Positions 1 to 10,713 of a stretch of DNA of 64,000 nt are shown here, in pieces. This DNA is from Sepioteuthis lessoniana (Eukaryota > Mollusca > Cephalopoda > Myopsida > Loliginidae). A program made the translations under genes and the position numbers. The stretch spans positions 37,090,832-37,154,831 of the forward strand of contig OY757939.1 in the NCBI GenBank assembly GCA_963585895.1, in the 5' to 3' direction. The stretch's first letter is position 1. Every line of letters begins with the position of its first letter. The notes under the pieces are model-generated. The model did not search any database, had not been told where the DNA came from, and was given only the letters and a program-made list of their open reading frames with translations.

Positions 1-137
1 TTAATTCATAGCTGGGTGAAGGATAAGGAGGTTCATGCCTTTCCCAAGGGTATTAGTCTGAAAGTGAATGCAATCGTACGACTGAAGTTTGAACTCGTTT
101 ACAACAGTCCAATATGTTAGCCACAACACGACGGGGA
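1..137 (-). mobile_element. SINE-A, partial, cut by window edge
   Basis: Read on the minus strand, this has the decayed tRNA-like part (around 70-137) and then the SINE-A body with the motif TACCCTTGGGAAAGG and the block ending in AGCTATG. The 3' tail hairpin lies beyond the window edge. Identified by similarity to the complete copies at 23112-23340 and 44975-45189. Confidence 0.7.
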
Positions 138-219
138 TTTTTGGGAGAGTTTTCAACATGCAAAGTTTATGAATTGAGTTGCAAGAGTTGTCTAACTGCT
201 CCTCTAAAATATTGGACGG

Positions 220-780
220 TTGGTTGGTTGGTTTATGGCATATCAACCTTTCTAGGTTATTTAACGTCAAATCCATTTTTATGTAAATAATCAGTTCTAT
301 TTAAAAACAATTCAGTTTAGCATGAGTACACAGTTTAATTGTCAAAAACATTTCTATTTCAAACTATTCAGTTTATTCAAGCCGTTATATATAACAATTC
401 AGTTCAGTCTAAGTACAGTTTCAATATCAAAAACGGTTAAATTGCAAACAGTTCAGTTTAGCATAAGCACGCAGTTTAAATGTAAGTATAGTTTAATCGT
501 GAAAAGCATTTCTATTTCAAGCTATTCGGTTTTGTCAAACAATTCAGTTTAGCATAAGTATGCCGTTAGTCCTATTCAACCCATTGATAGGGCCCTATCA
601 GGTGCTACCACGCCGGGCCAGAGTGGACCTGGGAGCAATGGCAATTAAGGGGTGCTCCGCATTCCCCAAAGCCCCACCATCAGATTGTTTAGTGTCATAT
701 ATCAGGACACTCATTGGGCGGGGGTTTACTCCTCTGAAGAGGCGCAGTCAGTGTATTCTACAGCCCCAGCCGACTGAGCA
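220..780 (-). mobile_element. HCT retroposon, complete, 13-bp TSD
   Basis: On the minus strand the order is head (565-780), minisatellite core type a (about 285-560) and tail hairpin (231-282), ending in a CCAA repeat. The flanks carry the exact duplication AAATATTGGACGG at 207-219 and 781-793, which defines both ends and shows insertion of a 561-bp unit. The short open frames across it are not conserved between copies. The partner enzyme is inferred to be a LINE recognising the tail. Confidence 0.8.
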
Positions 781-793
781 AAATATTGGACGG

Positions 794-1405
794 ACTTTCC
801 GATAGACATACTTAAAATTAGCAACTGAAAAAAATGTTACTCAGATGAATGAAGAGGAACAAGAAGACGCTATGTCTTGTCCAATTGTTCCATTATTCAC
901 ACGAAAGGATTTTTAACCGGTAATCGTTTGCTCATATTGAACTGATTCTTTTATTTCTTTCATAATTTTTCTCCAGTCGATTATCGAGCGGATTTCCTAT
1001 GATATTCGATTGTCATCTATCAAATCCACATTGTTTTGTGTTCTTATCAACGTCTCCAGTTATATGTTCAACTTAAAGCCATACAAACCAATCATTTTGT
1101 TCATTTATTCATTCTTTACTTTCCAATTGACATTAACCCTTTATCACGTCGGCTTGTTTATTTTTCTGGCTTCATTCTACTTACCCAGTTACCGACTACT
1201 TAAAACTTAAGTCTTCAACTCTAAAGCCGTTTCTTTTTAGACACTGGTTTTTCATTTCTTTCTTTTTTTTTCCTTCGAATTTTCGATTGCCTTTTAGGAC
1301 TAATTTGGTGTAAATCTAAATAATCTAAGAATTAATTGGGAAGAGTTAGTTTGTCTGTCGTCTATAGAGAGCTAAGTGATTTGATATTGTGTTTACAAGT
1401 TTGAA
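794..1405. other. No recognisable feature
   Basis: AT-rich sequence with T-rich runs. A 66-codon open frame at 1010-1210 has no recognisable motif and is probably chance. Confidence 0.5.
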
Positions 1406-1409
1406 AAGC

Positions 1410-1772
1410 ATTTTTACTGTAAATTATTTGCAATGCATTTTTTAATAGAAAAACAGTCATTTTCATTGTAAAATTCTTTCCGACGTATACTTCAAGTAAA
1501 ACCATTTCTAATGTCTTTTTATAGTAAAATCATTTTCAATGCATTTTTATAGCAAAATTGTTTCCAATACATTTTTAAGATAAAATCATTTTCAGTGTAT
1601 TTTTAGGGTAAAATCACTTAAAATGCATTTTTATAGTAAAATCATTTCTAACGAATCTTTTTTGTTAATAGTATACGTATTCCCCATGCATTTTTATGAT
1701 AAAACCATTTCCAAAATATTTTTAATGTAAAATAATATCCTATACATTTTATAGTAAAAATATTTCCGTTTC
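1410..1772. repeat. Degenerate minisatellite, about 30-bp unit
   Basis: About a dozen imperfect units built around AATGCATTTTTATAGTAAAA. It directly abuts an HCT head at 1778, so it may be a decayed or foreign neighbour array rather than an HCT core. Confidence 0.75.
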
Positions 1773-1777
1773 ATTTT

Positions 1778-2195
1778 GGCCTAGTCGGCTGGTGTTGTAA
1801 AATACACTGACTGCATCTCAGTTGAGGGGTAAGATTTCCCAGGCAGTGTCCTGTATATGACAGCAAACAATCTGATGGTTTAGTTTCGGTTTCTTTGTTT
1901 AATAGCATATTTGTAGGTTATTTAATGCCAAAGCCATTCTCCTATAAGAACAATAGTGGTGCTATTTAACCCATAGCTGGGAGGATAAGGGGGTTCATAC
2001 CTTTCCCAAGGGTATTTGCCCGAAAGTGAACGTAATAGCGCGACTGGAGTACGAACTCGCTTACTACGATTCCGCAGTCCATCGCTTTAACCATTACACC
2101 ACGAGGACACCCCCTTCAATCTGATGGTGAGACTCCAGTAAGGCAAGAGCTTTGGGGAATGCCGAATACCCCTTCATTGCCATCGCTCCCAGTTC
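1778..2195 (+). mobile_element. HCT head fragment split by SINE-A
   Basis: Head sequence runs 1778-1879, is interrupted by SINE-A at 1880-2116, and resumes at 2117-2195 at the same point in the head. It stops abruptly near CGCTCCCAG with no core or tail. Confidence 0.75.
1880..2116 (-). mobile_element. SINE-A, complete, 12-bp TSD
   Basis: A minus-strand tRNA-like region (about 2030-2110, with A-box-like TGGTGTAATGG and B-box-like GAGTTCGTACTCC), then the body, then the tail hairpin near 1905-1935. It is flanked by CAATCTGATGGT at 1868-1879 and 2117-2128, both inside an HCT head. SINE-A inserted after that head. Confidence 0.8.
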
Positions 2196-2423
2196 TATTC
2201 TTATTTGAAGGAGAGTCAGAATTTGAAAAGATGCGGATGAATTTCACTGAAATTCTTTTTCTTAAGAGTTTTCTCAACTTCAGTTTGGATACAATTGAAA
2301 GGAGGTAAAATATTAACCGTAGTAGATATAGCAAAGAGTTGTTAATAGATCCTGAGGACGTTTTTCTTGGAGGAGGAGATAGTGAAATTTTTCTTCCATT
2401 TCTCCATTGTGTTTTGTTTAAAG

Positions 2424-3405
2424 ACAGCGATTGCCCAGTGGGTTGGAGCTGTAGAATACTCCGAGTGCTTCTTTGAAGAGAGGTAAGACTCCCCACCTCC
2501 CAAACGAGTATCCTAGATATGACACTAACCAATCTGATAGTGAGGTTCCAATAATGCTGGAGCTTTGGGGAATGCGGAGTACGTCTTTATTACCATCACT
2601 CCCAGGTTCTCTCTGACCCGGAGTGACAGCACCTGATAGGGTCCTATCTATGGGTCAAATAGAACTAAACGGTGTTTTTATGCTAAACTGAATTGTTTGA
2701 AATAGGACTATTTTGATATTTAAACTGCATACTTATGCTAAACTGAGTTGTTTGAAATGGAACTGTTTTTGACATTGAAACTGTACTTACACTAAACTGA
2801 ATTGTTTAATATGGAACTGTTTTAACATTTGACTGTGTGTAGACGGAATCTGTACTTGTACTAAACTGAATTAACTGAATTAGAACTGTTCTAGCTTTTT
2901 TTTTACATTGAAACTGTACGTACGCTAAACTGAATTGTCTGAAATTAAACTGTTTGATTAAACTGAATAGCTTGAAATAGAAATGTTTTTGACAATTAAA
3001 CTGTGTACTTATGCTAAACTGAATTGTTTGAAATAGAACTTTTTACTCGCATAAAATCGATTATGATACGCCGACTGTTTCTCCCCAACGAGTGTCTTAG
3101 ATATGACACTAAATAATCTGATAGTAAGGTTCCAGTAATACTGGAGCTTTGGGGAATGCGGAGTACCTCTTTATTGCCTTCACTTCCAGGTTCACTCAGG
3201 CACCTGGTATGGTCCTATCTACGGGTTAAATAGAACTAAACAGTGTACTTATGCTAAACTGAAATCTTTGAAATAGAACTATCTTGACATTTAATCTGCG
3301 TACTTATGTTAAACTGAATTGTTTGAAATAGAACTGTTTATTTCTATAAAAATGGATTTGGCGTTAAATAACCTACAAAGGTTGATATGCCATAAAACAC
3401 AAACA
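2424..3405 (+). mobile_element. HCT element with a second internal head
   Basis: A full head (2424-2670) is followed by core type a (2670-3055), a second 5'-truncated head (3068-3235), a short core, and the tail hairpin (3350-3405). This head-core-head-core-tail order may reflect insertion of one HCT into another, or unequal exchange. Confidence 0.7.
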
Positions 3406-3477
3406 GACAAACAAATCAAAATCAGAACATCAAGGTGCATCGAATACTCAACGAACTAATTTGGAATAATCTATGTT

Positions 3478-3713
3478 TACTCTGTGAGTAGAGTTTTTGT
3501 CGATAGCCCGAGAGACCGGGATTCAATCCCAGGTCGAGTCATACCAAAGATTAAAAAAATGGTACTTGATCTCTCCTTGTTTAACTTTCAGAATTATAAG
3601 GTATGGATCAAGTGTAAAGTGGAACAACCCACGGAAAGAAGTAGTACCCTCCTCTACACCTCGGTGTAGTAGCTATTGTATAGGGAGCCTTCCGATCCTC
3701 CTCGACTACGGTC
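3478..3713 (+). mobile_element. SINE-C
   Basis: A tRNA-like 5' part has a B-box-like GGATTCAATCCC and is followed by GTCGAGTCATACC. The body contains CACCTCGGTGTAGTAGCTATT and ends CGGTCGCCAACTTTA. At least ten related copies occur in the window. Its 3' end lacks the tail hairpin of SINE-A and HCT. Confidence 0.75.
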
Positions 3714-3727
3714 GCCAACTTTAGTTT

Positions 3728-4510
3728 GGTTTTGTTTGGTTTGGTTTTATGGCATATCAACCTTTCTAGGTTATTTAACGCCAAATCCATTTTTATGTAA
3801 ATAATCAGTTCTATTTCAAACAAATCAGTTTAGCATGAGTACACAGTTTAATTGTCAAAAACATTTCTATTTCAAACTATTCAGTTATATATAACAATTC
3901 AGTTTAGTGTAAGTAGAGTTTCAAAATTAGTTCAATTTAAAAGAATTCAGTTTAGCAAAAGCACGCTGTTTAAATGTAAGTACAGTTTAATTGTAAAAAA
4001 AACATTTTTATTTCGACCTATTCAGTTTAGTCAAGCAATTCTACTTCAGCTAATTCAGTTTTGTAAAAGTACAGATTTTGTTTACACACAGATATGTCAG
4101 AACAGTTCTATGTTAAACAATTTAGTTTAGTGTAAATACAGTTTCAATGTCAAAAAATAGTTGCAGTTATATGTAACAATTCAGTTTAGTGTAAATACAG
4201 TTTTAATGTCGAAAAAACAGTTCTATTTCAAACAATTCATTTTACTGAAACAATTCAGTTTTGCATAAGTATGCCGTTAGTTCTATTTAACCCATAGATA
4301 GGGCCCTATCAGGTGCTACCACTCCGGGCCAGAGTGGACCTGGGAGCAATGGCAATGAAGGGGAACTCCGCATTCTCCAAAGCTCCAGCACTGCTGGAAC
4401 CTCACCATCAGATTGTTTAGTGTCATATCCAGGACACTCGTTGGGGGGGGGGTCTTACCCCTCTGCAGAGGTGCAGTCAGTGTATTCTACAACCCCAGCC
4501 GAGTGGGCAA
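3728..4510 (-). mobile_element. HCT retroposon, complete, 14-bp TSD
   Basis: Tail hairpin (3748-3800), core type a (3800-4275) and head (4280-4510) in minus-strand sense. It is flanked by GCCAACTTTAGTTT at 3714-3727 and 4511-4524. The target is the very 3' end of the SINE-C at 3478-3713, so this HCT inserted after that SINE-C. Confidence 0.8.
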
Positions 4511-4737
4511 GCCAACTTTAGTTTTTTACATAATCTACTTAGGTCAAGAAAGAATCGAGCATTTCCATCGGAGTTAAACTCAGTATTCGATCTGAAGAAG
4601 CAAAATCTATGTAGAAGGATATCCTAATTAATTTAGGAAGGTGGACGGTTATCCTACTTAGCAGCAGGTTGGATATGTTGATGAGCGTTTGAAATATTCC
4701 TCAAAGAGGAAAATCGGAACTCATAATTGTTTGCTCA

Positions 4738-4900
4738 GTCGACAAATGTCCTGGATATGACACTAAACTGTATCTAACGGTGAAATTCCAGTACTAGAAC
4801 TTTACGGAATGTGGAGTACCCCTTCTATGTCATTGCCTCCGGGTCCACTCTGGTCCGAAGTGACAGTTCCTGGTAGGGTCCTATCTGTGAGTCAAATACA
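4738..4900 (+). mobile_element. HCT head fragment
   Basis: A 5'-truncated head running to the TAGGGTCCTATCTGTG block. It is separated by a SINE-C from a second piece of head at 5168. About 50 bp of head sequence is represented on both sides, so the arrangement is more than a simple insertion. Confidence 0.65.
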
Positions 4901-4919
4901 TAGCTATTTTATCATTGAC

Positions 4920-5167
4920 TATACTTTCAAACCTAGTAGGTAGCGTGTTCACCAATGGTCCGGGAGACCTGGGTTCAATCCCAGTTCGCGTCATACCGAA
5001 AACTTGGAATTTGGTATTTGATACCTCCTTGCTTAACACTCGACAATATAAGGTACGTATCAAGGGTAAAGTGGAGCAATCCTGGGAAAGGAGTGGCGCC
5101 CTTCCCTACACCTCGATGTAGTAGCTATTGAAAAGGGAGCCATTTGGTCGCCCTCGACTACGGTCGC
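4920..5167 (+). mobile_element. SINE-C
   Basis: The tRNA-like part contains GTCCGGGAGACCTGGGTTC, followed by a complete body ending CGACTACGGTCGCC. It sits between two HCT head fragments. Confidence 0.7.
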
Positions 5168-5460
5168 CCGAAGTGGTAGCACCTGATCAGGTTTTATCTT
5201 TGGTTCAGTATAACTAAACTGTGTGCTTATACTAAACTGTATTGTTTGAAACAGAACTGTTTTGACATTAAAAGTTTGTACTATTGCGAAACTGATTTGT
5301 TTGAAATAAAACTGTTTTTATATTTAATTGTGTGTAAACAAAAAACTATTCTTATACTAATTCAAATTGTTTGAAATAGAACTGTTTATATGAAAAAAAA
5401 AGTATTTGGCATTAATAACCAACAGTGGTTGATGTGCCTTAAAAAACAAACCAAACCAGC
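5168..5460 (+). mobile_element. HCT 3' portion (head end, core, tail)
   Basis: The end of the head, a short core type a (5215-5390), then the tail hairpin around 5405-5445, followed by AAACCAAACC. Confidence 0.7.
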
Positions 5461-5577
5461 CGCGTACTCATGACTAGATTATTTTTAAAAATCGATTAAA
5501 AATATTTTAAAGATTTAAAAAAATATTTTAGTTATGCGTACGCTACTGAAAGCAATATTTTTATTTTATACGTTCCG

Positions 5578-5578
<1 letters not shown>

Positions 5579-5660
<82 letters not shown>
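5579..5660. repeat. (TA)n microsatellite, about 80 bp
   Basis: An uninterrupted TA run. Confidence 0.95.
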
Positions 5661-5665
<5 letters not shown>

Positions 5666-5747
5666 TAATAAACAAGAAATTTAGACATATTGTTCCATTT
5701 CCATAAGAAATTCATTTCGCTTATTCAAGCGCGTCAGATGGAATTCA

Positions 5748-5748
<1 letters not shown>

Positions 5749-5779
<31 letters not shown>

Positions 5780-5802
5780 GGGGGGGGAGAGTGTGTGTGT
5801 GT
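5749..5802. repeat. Compound TA / GA / G / GT microsatellite
   Basis: TA repeats pass into GA, a G run and GT repeats. Confidence 0.9.
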
Positions 5803-5812
5803 GATTATGTGG

Positions 5813-5865
5813 TATTAGATAAGTTACAAAGGTTGATATGCCGTAAAGCACAACCAAATCAAATC
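5813..5865 (+). mobile_element. Orphan tail hairpin
   Basis: Only the last 50 bp of an HCT/SINE-A type element, containing AAAGGTTGATATGCC and an ACC-rich end. It is probably a heavily 5'-truncated insertion. Confidence 0.6.
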
Positions 5866-6364
5866 AACAAAGTTGTATCCATGATTTTGTAAGTGGGTTA
5901 ATGTTAAACAATATTATCATTATATGAATTGTCACGCTTTCCTGGACTTTTCGAATTCTTTTTTTTATATTTTCAAAAACAAAGTTGAAAATTAATTGAA
6001 TCCAACATTTGATCTTTGAATTAAACAAAAAGTTCAACGTCTCTTTCATGTAGGAAAAGAAAAATCTCTTAATATTTTGTTCTCCCTGGTTTTCTTTACA
6101 TTTTTATTTGATGGAAAATAATTAGAATGGATACAGTTATTTGTTTCCTTGGTAAGAAAACTTGATAAATCAAATCAATGTGTTACGAAAATGCTAAAAA
6201 GTTATCGATAATTGGAAAAAATAGAACCAACAACATAATTACATCATCATTTCAGACTAATTTGGACATGTAATTTTCTTTCATTTTATTTTTTCGGTGC
6301 ATTTCCAGATTAGCTAAATCAAATCTTTACCCTTTTGTTTAACTGTAGAACGTAAACATCTTTT

Positions 6365-6366
<2 letters not shown>
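5866..6366. other. No recognisable feature
   Basis: AT-rich sequence without repeats or open frames that I can identify. Confidence 0.5.

Positions 6367-6420
<54 letters not shown>
6367..6420. repeat. (TA)n microsatellite
   Basis: A TA run followed by a short TTGG repeat. Confidence 0.95.
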
Positions 6421-6421
<1 letters not shown>

Positions 6422-6439
6422 TTTTTTGGTTGGTTGGTT

Positions 6440-6640
6440 TTTATCATTATGGGCTTTTGGACTATTGTCTTCATCTTTATTGTTATTTCCACAACGTTTC
6501 GGCCGATATGTCCTCCGACCTTCTTCAGGTGTTTGTCGAACTTGGGAGCCTTCACGGAACTTCGAACTACGTCCTTTATTGAATCCACGGGGGTCACCTA
6601 TTCTGATTCCGTTTGTCATAACCGAGTACAAGTGTTAAGT
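6440..6640 (-). mobile_element. Retroelement end with hammerhead-like core
   Basis: On the minus strand, CTGAAGA (about 6528-6534) is followed by a 5-bp stem, GGTCG pairing with CGGCC, and then GAAAC. This is the order of hammerhead catalytic elements, but no NUH cleavage site with a good stem III is visible. An open frame of about 60 codons in this strand may be the C-terminus of the parent element; I could not assign its family. A TA tract abuts the element. Confidence 0.4.
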
Positions 6641-6699
6641 ATTCCTGTATTGTTACTTACCTGCAGTCAGGATTGAACCTGCAACTTCCAGATGATTTT

Positions 6700-7225
6700 C
6701 TCCCAAGGAAACCAATTGTGGTGCTATGTGTCCTGCTGAACAGTTAAGAAAGAATTTTTGGAACTTAATGTTCTTACTTGACTAGGATTACTACTAATAT
6801 GTATGATTTTTTTCTGTGCTCATATTCAGATTGTTTTTTCATCTAACCTTTTTAATTATCGGTTCCCATATTGTATTCATCTCTATACTTGGTCTACTCA
6901 GCAGGTCATTGTAGCCCAACATATGTGCTGATTCCTTAAGGTGTCTGATCCTCGAATGATAACTTTTTCATGATAACATTATTTTTATTATCATTTCCAG
7001 ATTTACCCATGTGTTCACCCATGAGTAGGGTGCTTGCTTACCTTTTTCCTGAATTTCTAGAATCTGGTCCTTTAAATTTAAAATAAAGATTTTAATTCTG
7101 TTATATAGATGATGTATATCTTATACATCGACAGAATAATGACACTAGACAAAAATTACAGATAAATTAGACAGTCCTGAACCTATAATAGATTTTACTT
7201 ATAAGCTAGAAAATAACGCTACATT
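6700..7225. other. No recognisable feature
   Basis: AT-rich sequence with no identifiable gene or repeat. Confidence 0.5.
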
Positions 7226-7232
7226 TCTCGGA

Positions 7233-7889
7233 TTGACCAGTCTGCTGGGAGGTGGGCTGTAGAATACACTGACTGCTTCTCTGCAGAGGGGTAAGACCCC
7301 CCCTATCAACGAGTGTTCTGGATATAACACTAACAATCATAGTGAGGCTCCTGTAATGCTGGAGCTTTGGGAAATTCAAAGCACCCCTTTATTCCGGTGT
7401 GGTAGCATATATTAGGGTCCTATCTATGGATCAAATTGAACTAGATTGTGTACTTATGCTAAATTCAACTATTTTGTACAGTGAAACCGTGTTCTTGTGC
7501 TAAATTGAACGGTTTGAAATAGAACTGTTTTAAAATAGGACTAAGCTGTGTACTTATGTTAAACAGAATTGTTTGAAAAAGAGCTGTTTTTGACATTGAA
7601 ACTGTGTACTTATGGTGAACTGAACTGTTTAAAATAGAACAGTCTGAACTTGTGCTAAACTAAATTGTTTGAAATAGGAATGTTTTTGATACTGAAACTG
7701 TATATTTATGCTAAACTGAATTGTTTGAAATAGAACTTTTTTGACATTTAACTGAAATGTTTTGACAGTCAACCGTTTGTAAACAAAAACCTTACTAATA
7801 CTGAACTGAATTGTTTAAATTTTAATTCGGTGTTAAATGCCACGAAAAGGGTTGATACGCGGTAAAACAAAACAGCCAACCAACCAACC
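7233..7889 (+). mobile_element. HCT element
   Basis: Head (7233-7440, with a small deletion), core type a (7440-7825) and tail (7830-7889) ending in CCAACC repeats. A possible 9-bp duplication TTTCT(C/T)GGA at 7224-7232 and 7890-7898 has one mismatch. Confidence 0.7.
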
Positions 7890-8103
7890 TTTCTTGGACA
7901 TTTTACTTGTAAATAATGACGATAAACTAGAATTTAAAATTCATTACAAATCCATTAATAAAAAATGACCATACGGATCATTAGTCTCATCATGACACCA
8001 AAATAAAGAGAGGCATTATCATAGGTTTTTACCTTAGAGCTCTTGAGATTTGTACCTCCATATTTTTAAATGATGACTTTGACCATATTGAAAATTCCAA
8101 GGC

Positions 8104-8497
8104 ATAAAGGTTATCGTCGTAGAAAATGGACACAACGACCCGAGTTCAAATCCTGGAATTGACCGTTTATATTTCCCATAACTCGAATACTCTTGGAAAA
8201 GTATGAACCAAACTAGTCTCCTTTCAGCCGTGTGTAAATAGCTCTTTAACCTTTATCAAGCAACCAGTCTAGGAGAAGGAAAACTCAGAATTCAAACTTG
8301 TTAGATTCTGTTTAAAAACTGTCACATCCTGCTCGTGCGTGGGGAGAAGGTTGGTAAATATATAGAGAAAATTCCTTCATACAACTTCAATATCCGAATT
8401 CTTCTACAAATGATGACTTTGGCATTGAATAACCCACGAAGTTTGATATGCGATTAAAAAACAAGGAAACCAAACCAAACCAAACCAAACCTAACTT
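8104..8497 (+). mobile_element. SINE-B, long form
   Basis: The tRNA-like part has GGTTATCGTCGTAG and B-box-like GAGTTCAAATCCTGG. The body carries CCAGTCTAGGAGAAGGAAAA, also seen at 53.6 and 60.8 kb. It ends in the HCT/SINE-A tail hairpin (8411-8455) and an AAACC repeat. Confidence 0.7.
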
Positions 8498-8499
8498 AT

Positions 8500-8915
8500 T
8501 TACTGGAGGCTTTTTCAACACCCTACCATTTTTTCAAACATCTCAACAATTTCCAAGTAAAGACTGTCTAACACCCAAGCTTTCGATTTCAGGAATCCAG
8601 AATTCTGTTCTCCCCGATGTTTGATGATAATGATTGGTTGGTTGGTTGGTTGGTTGGTTGGTGTAGGAATTCGGGTAGCTATTTTAGTCTTCCGTCCAAA
8701 GACTGCAGTGTTCATAGAGCAAATGTGGTATTTTGGTCGTTGCAGCGCGCTTGGCGATGGATGAATGGTTATATATTGTACTGTTGAATGGGTCGGCGAA
8801 TGTGGCAAGCTAGGTCCCCTTAGAATATATAGTCAATGCAAGACCGCTCCCTTCCCCCCAAAAAACTTTAAGGCCTTGTGCCTTCTTTGTAATTTACAAA
8901 GAAATAAAGGCAGTA
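8500..8915. other. Gap with short (TTGG)n repeat
   Basis: It contains a TTGG tetranucleotide run at about 8635-8662. Otherwise nothing recognisable. Confidence 0.5.
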
Positions 8916-8930
8916 CCTGCAAAACAGTCC

Positions 8931-9256
8931 TCCCTTGGCTCACCGTGTTGGGGTAAGTGTTGTGGCTGAGTGAGGTTGTGTCTTGGAGTTGTCAGCCGGT
9001 CGAGACTGCTTGACGCAACTGCCGGGATAGCCAAGTAATCGCGGCAATGTAGTTCTAGACTCACCAATTCTTCGAGCATCAGGAAGCCTCCCCAGGCTCT
9101 AACCCACCTAGGTGGGGCTAGGTTTATCGCCTGAGGTAACCTTCGGTGGGATGCCAACGAGGCCAGAAGCATTTTTGTGCCCGCCAGGCGTATCAGGACT
9201 ACGGCCTTGCGCTTGGACACACTTAAAAACGATCTTATGCCATACTCGTACTAATG
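8931..9256. mobile_element. Unclassified 326-bp insertion with 15-bp TSD
   Basis: Distinctly GC-richer than its surroundings. It is flanked by CCTGCAAAACAGTCC (8916-8930) and CCTGCAAAACAGCCC (9257-9271), a 14/15 match that suggests a retroposition TSD. The minus strand holds a 108-codon open frame (8894-9220) without a motif I recognise. It could be a SINE or the end of a LINE. Confidence 0.5.
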
Positions 9257-9283
9257 CCTGCAAAACAGCCCAACAGTTGATGC

Positions 9284-9815
9284 ATCATGGCATATCAACG
9301 CAGTTATTTTATTCAATGCCAGATTCTGTTTTTAAATATGATTTGTAAGAGAAAAGTTTGTTGGTAACTTTATTTCTAAATGGTTACTTCGAATTCATTT
9401 GTTTGCACACAGTTGAATTGTTTCACGTATTACTATCCAACACTAATAATACTATTCAATATTAATCATTTTTTGCACAAATTTAGAAGGTTTTAAGTAT
9501 TGCAATCTAACATTGATAATTCTATTCAATATTAATCACTTATTGGCGCAAATTGAAAGGGTTTCTAGTACGGATATTTGACATTAATTCTATTTATCGA
9601 GAATTCTTATCTAATACAAAGAATTTGCCCACCGCCGTTACTTTGACAACGGGTCAGTGGACCCGTGGATAATAGCAGTGAAGTGATTCTCCACATTCTC
9701 CCAAGCACCATCATATTCAAGACACTTGCTAATGGCTGGGGAGGCTTTACTCTTTGTAAAGGTGCAATCGGTATATCCCACAGCTCCCAGCCACGACTGG
9801 GCGACGTACTACAAG
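9284..9815 (-). mobile_element. HCT element, core type b
   Basis: Truncated tail (9284-9330), then a core of type b units with TTTGCACACAGTTGAAT and TATTCAATATTAATCA (9340-9620), then a diverged head (9640-9815). The same head/tail design carries a different core from the copies at 220 and 3728. Confidence 0.65.
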
Positions 9816-10245
9816 AGTAAACTGATATAGTTTATTCTTGACAACATTGCCCACAGTCTATACTTATTTCATTTAATGTACATTATTCTAAGCTGAGATA
9901 TACCGCTTTTTAAGTCGATGCTTAAAAAATCGCAATAAAATAAGTTCTCGGGGAAGACGGTTAGTGGCATGAACAAGGGAATCGACTCACCGAGTTCACT
10001 ACTCAGTAATACTCTTCGGAGAGACATTAATCCATTTCTTCTTCACTCATCCAATTCGAACTATAAGTAAAATAAATAAATAAATAAACAAATAAAACCT
10101 AAAACCAACCAACCAACCAACCAACGTGTGCTGATTCTATGATTTGCATCAGAGATTTTTTAATAGACAAACTCTTCTCTATAATTTTTTATCGACGTCT
10201 GTAAATGTAATTCAGACAATATTACCATTTTCAATTTCTTTCCAC
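9816..10245. other. Gap with short simple repeats
   Basis: Short AAAT-type (about 10068-10098) and CCAA-type (10105-10125) repeats. No gene recognised. Confidence 0.5.
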
Positions 10246-10460
10246 CTCCCTGTCGACGGGGCATAGAATACGTTGACTGTATTCTCTGCATAGAAGTAAG
10301 ATCTCCCCCTAAAGGATGTGTCCTGGATATGGCACTAAACTGCATCTGATGGTGAGGCTCCTGTCCCAAAGATCTGGATAGTACAAAGAACCACTTTATT
10401 ACAACTACTCTGACCTGGAGGGGTAGTATCGTTTAGGGTCCCATCTATGGTTTAAATAGA
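10246..10460 (+). mobile_element. HCT head fragment
   Basis: A diverged head ending in GGGTCCCATCTATGG. No core or tail follows. Confidence 0.6.
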
Positions 10461-10547
10461 CATATTCAAAAAATATTCAAATTTGATTGGACCATGTGCA
10501 AAAAAACAAAAACAAAACAAAACTAGAGAAATAGTTGAATGAAAAGT

Positions 10548-10713
10548 GTAAATATAAACGTACTTTGAATGCGATTCCCTAACCTCTCTGCATGAACTAA
10601 CCCTATATGAGTAGACATGCAGTTTACAAATCAATTTCTTTTCATTGGCCAACTCTCAGACAGACAAGTTCAAGGGAAGATTCACAACCACTTTTGCCTA
10701 CATTTAGAGATCG
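10548..10713 (+). repeat. Dispersed module E plus left arm of an inverted repeat
   Basis: Positions 10548-10605 carry GAATGCGATTCCCTAACCTC, a module repeated at 30.7, 45.9 and 51.6 kb. Positions 10607-10713 are found inverted at about 11733-11850. Confidence 0.65.

Noticed and set aside
2116..2532. 138-codon minus-strand frame
   Set aside because: It crosses two HCT heads in antisense and is not preserved in other copies.
6364..6582. Open frames over the TA repeats here and at 25081, 41818, 48439 and 56148
   Set aside because: Runs of Tyr-Ile codons come from (TA)n microsatellites.
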